DNA of 64,000 nt from Streptomyces sp. NRRL F-6676 (GTDB taxonomy: Bacteria > Actinomycetota > Actinomycetes > Streptomycetales > Streptomycetaceae): the NCBI RefSeq assembly GCF_000725625.1, contig NZ_JOHS01000007.1, positions 124,001 to 188,000 of the forward strand. The letters are read 5' to 3'. Within the stretch, counting starts at the first letter, position 1. Each line of letters opens with the position of its first letter. The notes below the pieces were generated by a model. It saw only the letters and a list, made by a program, of their open reading frames with translations. It searched no databases and had not been told where the DNA came from. Positions 61,939 through 64,000 of this stretch are shown one piece after another. The translations under genes were made by a program, and so were the position numbers.

Positions 61939-61970
61939 TCGCACGTCGCACGACGGCCGGGGCGGGGGCG

Positions 61971-63119
61971 CTACTTCTTCGGGAGGCGGAAGCGGCCGAA
62001 CGTCTTGGTGAGGGTGTCCAGCGGTGAGCGGTCCGCCTTGGCCGTCCCGGTCGCGGGCGGCTTGGGCGTGCCGCCGCCGGTGAAGTCGGCCAGGGCGGCC
62101 TGTGCCGCCTCGGCCGCCTCCTTGTAGAGGTCGCAGGACTTCGTCATGGCGTCGAGCGCCTCGGCGTACTTGACGACCATGGCCTGGGCGTGGACCAGTT
62201 CCTCGTCCCGGGTCAGCAGGTGCCAGCCCTGGCGCAGCCGGGCCAGGGCCCGTTCGGCGTCCTCGGGCAGCGGCCGGGGCAGCGCGGCGAACTCCGTGAG
62301 GGTGCGCAGCAGGTCGGTGGGTTCGGAGCCGTCCAGGAAGACGCTGTGCACGGTGAACCGCTCGGCGTCGTACTCGGGGCTTCGCGGCTCCGCGGGCAGG
62401 ACGACGGCGCCGCCGCGCGGCATGCGCACGTTCAGCTCGCGCTTCATCTCGAAGTCGGCGATCTGTGCCTGCTCCGGGGTGGCCCGGTGCTCGACGACGC
62501 GGTGCCGCAGGCTCGGCGGCAGGAAGACGGAGAGCGGCCGCTGTCCCCGCGCGTCCGGCGTCATGGCCTCGTGCACCACGACGTGGACGAACCAGCTCCC
62601 GCGCACGCAGTCCCGCAGCCGGTGGCGCAGCGCGTCGCCGTCCTTGGGCAGGTGGTTGACCGTGCGCAGTCGGACGTCCGGCACGGTGTCGTGGTCCCAG
62701 GGGACCTGGTCGCTGTCGGGCCAGAACATGGTGGCGGGCGAGGGCCAGTGCGGGTTCCAGGCGCGCTCGGCCTCGGCGGCCAGCACCCAGGTGACGCCCT
62801 CGCCGTCCTTGCGGCGGCTCTCGGGGTCGTACGTGGTGAGCTGCGCGCGGACGGTGACGTCGTCGGCGACGCGCCAGCGGGCCTCGAAGAGGCGGCGGGC
62901 CGACGGGCCGGGGTCGGCGGCGGCCTCCCGGGGGTGCAGGACGGTGGAGCGGGCCGCCTCGACGGGGTCGAGGTCGAGGAAGTCGTCGAGCACCCCGGCC
63001 GCCTTGAGGGCGATCAGGTTGCGGCGGACGTCCTGCTCGGGCTCGTGCCCGGGGTGGCGGCCGCGGGCCAGCCACACGGTGGCGGGGACGAGCGTCTCGG
63101 AGCTGTTGTTCTTGGCCAT
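61971..63119 (-). CDS. Protein of unknown function
   Basis: 382 residues from ATG 63119. No family recognised. Near the start: LVPATVWLARGRHPGHEPEQDVRRNLIALKAAGVLDDFLDLDP; the middle is an alpha/beta domain with WVLAAEAERAWNPHWPSP and WFVHVVVHEAMTPDARGQRP; the C-terminus has a helical stretch around LTRDEELVHAQAMVVKYAEALDAMTKSCDLYKEA and a low-complexity Gly/Pro tail. It is convergent with the MaoC gene and downstream of the GntR gene on the same strand. It has no signal peptide or clear membrane helix. Confidence 0.7.
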   Translation of the reverse strand: MAKNNSSETLVPATVWLARGRHPGHEPEQDVRRNLIALKAAGVLDDFLDLDPVEAARSTVLHPREAAADPGPSARRLFEARWRVADDVTVRAQLTTYDPESRRKDGEGVTWVLAAEAERAWNPHWPSPATMFWPDSDQVPWDHDTVPDVRLRTVNHLPKDGDALRHRLRDCVRGSWFVHVVVHEAMTPDARGQRPLSVFLPPSLRHRVVEHRATPEQAQIADFEMKRELNVRMPRGGAVVLPAEPRSPEYDAERFTVHSVFLDGSEPTDLLRTLTEFAALPRPLPEDAERALARLRQGWHLLTRDEELVHAQAMVVKYAEALDAMTKSCDLYKEAAEAAQAALADFTGGGTPKPPATGTAKADRSPLDTLTKTFGRFRLPKK

Positions 63120-63210
63120 GGAACCGTTCTGTTCAGAACCCGGGGTACTCCTCCAGTATGGTCCCCGCCGAACGAATGCCCACGCGGGACCCGCGCGAAG
63201 GGCCCGCGTT

Positions 63211-64000
63211 TCAGGGCGCCTGCTGGACGTCTCCCCGCGTGGAGGAGGCCACCGTGTCCCCGTGGGCGAAGTCGCCGGGCGGGATACCGGGGTGGTGGCC
63301 CAGACGGTGGCCGGGCGCCGGCCCGGCCGTCGTCGCGGCGGTGGGGCCGAGGGTGAGGCGGGAGACGATGCGGTAGCGGTCGCCGCGGTAGAGCGAGTGG
63401 ACGTACTCCACGGGGCGCCCCCGCACGTCCGACGTGAGCCGTTCGAAGAGCAGCGCGGGGGACAGCTCCGGCACGTCGAGCAGCTCGGCCTCGGCACGGG
63501 TGACGACGGTCGGCTCGATGCCCTGCACGGCTTCGCGGACGTGAACGTCGTGATGCCGGCGCAGGTGCTCGTAGAGGTCGCCGCTCTCCAGTTCCTGCGG
63601 GGTGAGCCCGGGCACGAGATCGGCGCGGATGTGCAGGTGCTCGATGGCCATCGGCTCCCCGTCGACGAGGCGGAGCCGGGCCACGTACACGATTTTCGCC
63701 GCGGGTGAGAGGCGCAGCCGGTGGCCGATGCGGGCGCCCGCCCGGATGGTGGTGAACTCCAGCAGCCGGCTCGTCCAGGCGCCGTCGGCCTGGGGCACGG
63801 TCATCGTCTGTTCCTGGGAGACCAGCTCCTGGGTGATCTTCTCCGGTGCGACGAACATGCCCCGTCCGTGTTCGCGGACGAGAAGCCCGGCGGCGACGAG
63901 TTCGTCGACGGCGGCGCGCAGCGTGGGCCGGGACACCCCGAGGCGGGCGCACAGGGTGCGCTCGGAGGGGATCGGGTCGCCGGGGCGCTGGGACTCGATC
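63211..64000 (-). CDS. GntR/HutC-family regulator, 5' end beyond window
   Basis: The visible part covers the recognition helix (LGVSRPTLRAAVDELVAAGLLVREHGRG) and the full UTRA ligand domain (IRAGARIGHRLRLSPAAKIVYVARLRLVDGEPMAIEHLHI, VEYVHSLYRGDRYRI), ending at 63211. The first part of the winged helix is cut by the right edge. The target is probably outside the window or the unknown gene at 61971-63119. Confidence 0.88.
   Translation of the reverse strand, partial: IESQRPGDPIPSERTLCARLGVSRPTLRAAVDELVAAGLLVREHGRGMFVAPEKITQELVSQEQTMTVPQADGAWTSRLLEFTTIRAGARIGHRLRLSPAAKIVYVARLRLVDGEPMAIEHLHIRADLVPGLTPQELESGDLYEHLRRHHDVHVREAVQGIEPTVVTRAEAELLDVPELSPALLFERLTSDVRGRPVEYVHSLYRGDRYRIVSRLTLGPTAATTAGPAPGHRLGHHPGIPPGDFAHGDTVASSTRGDVQQAP

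Noticed and set aside
59818..63075. Very long minus-strand open frame
   Set aside because: It runs antisense through the ligase and MaoC genes; its composition is Arg/Pro/Gly rich, as expected for a high-G+C shadow frame.

Overview
The window is chromosomal DNA of a Streptomyces (or very close relative). The G+C content is very high with strong G/C bias at third codon positions, GTG starts are common, and TTA codons are rare. The families are typically streptomycete: an EspR-like XRE regulator with an ImmA-like and a DUF6545 partner, a SigE-group ECF sigma factor, GPP34, SpoIIE-type PP2C with RsbW and STAS partners, and PaaX, MarR, LysR, TetR and HxlR regulators. No tRNA, rRNA, CRISPR array or replication origin was seen. 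All calls come from reading the sequence and translations; no database search was run.

1-8.8 kb is the most novel part. Three short Cys-free peptides (21-191, 253-393, and 7408-7557 on the minus strand) share an N-terminal DLM-x-GY-x-AYT signature and end in a hydrophobic, Thr-rich segment, like RiPP precursors or export signals. They bracket an EspR-like XRE regulator, a large ATPase-LuxR regulator, an ABC exporter, an ImmA/IrrE-like HEAAH protein and a DUF6545 membrane protein; a luciferase-fold oxidoreductase follows. The LuxR and ImmA-like genes each carry one TTA codon, which suggests bldA control. The left end of the cluster lies outside the window.

8.8-20.6 kb holds small regulator/enzyme pairs (TetR/SDR with four evenly spaced operators, GNAT, LysR, nucleotidyltransferase, L,D-transpeptidase, AraC, quinone reductase, SDR/XRE) and a SigE-type sigma gene interrupted by an in-frame TAA, with its downstream membrane partner. 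20.6-34.7 kb shows decay: a WD40/sulfatase-modifying-factor fragment, a frameshifted hydroxyquinol dioxygenase coupled to a maleylacetate reductase with an 18-bp-repeat insert, and a small junction holding an IS701-like transposase remnant, a VOC remnant and a 54-bp duplication. Between these lie intact dehydrogenases with their TetR/HxlR regulators, a GH5 glycosidase and a methyltransferase.

34.6-45 kb is mostly signalling: a NarL-type two-component pair, then an RsbW-like kinase, a PAS-GAF-PP2C phosphatase, a B12-binding protein with the CarH-type W-x9-EH light-sensing motif, and a STAS protein; the last three are coupled by 4-bp overlaps. A SulP transporter and an amidohydrolase follow. 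45-48.7 kb has two LysR regulators and a YeiH-like exporter.

48.7-57.3 kb is a PaaX-type regulator divergent from a tightly overlapped operon: polar amino-acid-type ABC transporter, CapA-like metallophosphatase, CaiB-type CoA transferase, and two 2-hydroxyacyl-CoA dehydratase-like subunits that lack most of the expected Fe-S cysteines. 57.5-61.9 kb is a MarR-controlled SDR / amidohydrolase / acyl-CoA ligase / MaoC cluster resembling the CouR-type hydroxycinnamate catabolic set. The window ends with an unknown protein and a 5'-truncated GntR regulator. A theme across the window is tandem-repeat expansion, both inside genes (QP, EGTEGA and ARE repeats) and between them.
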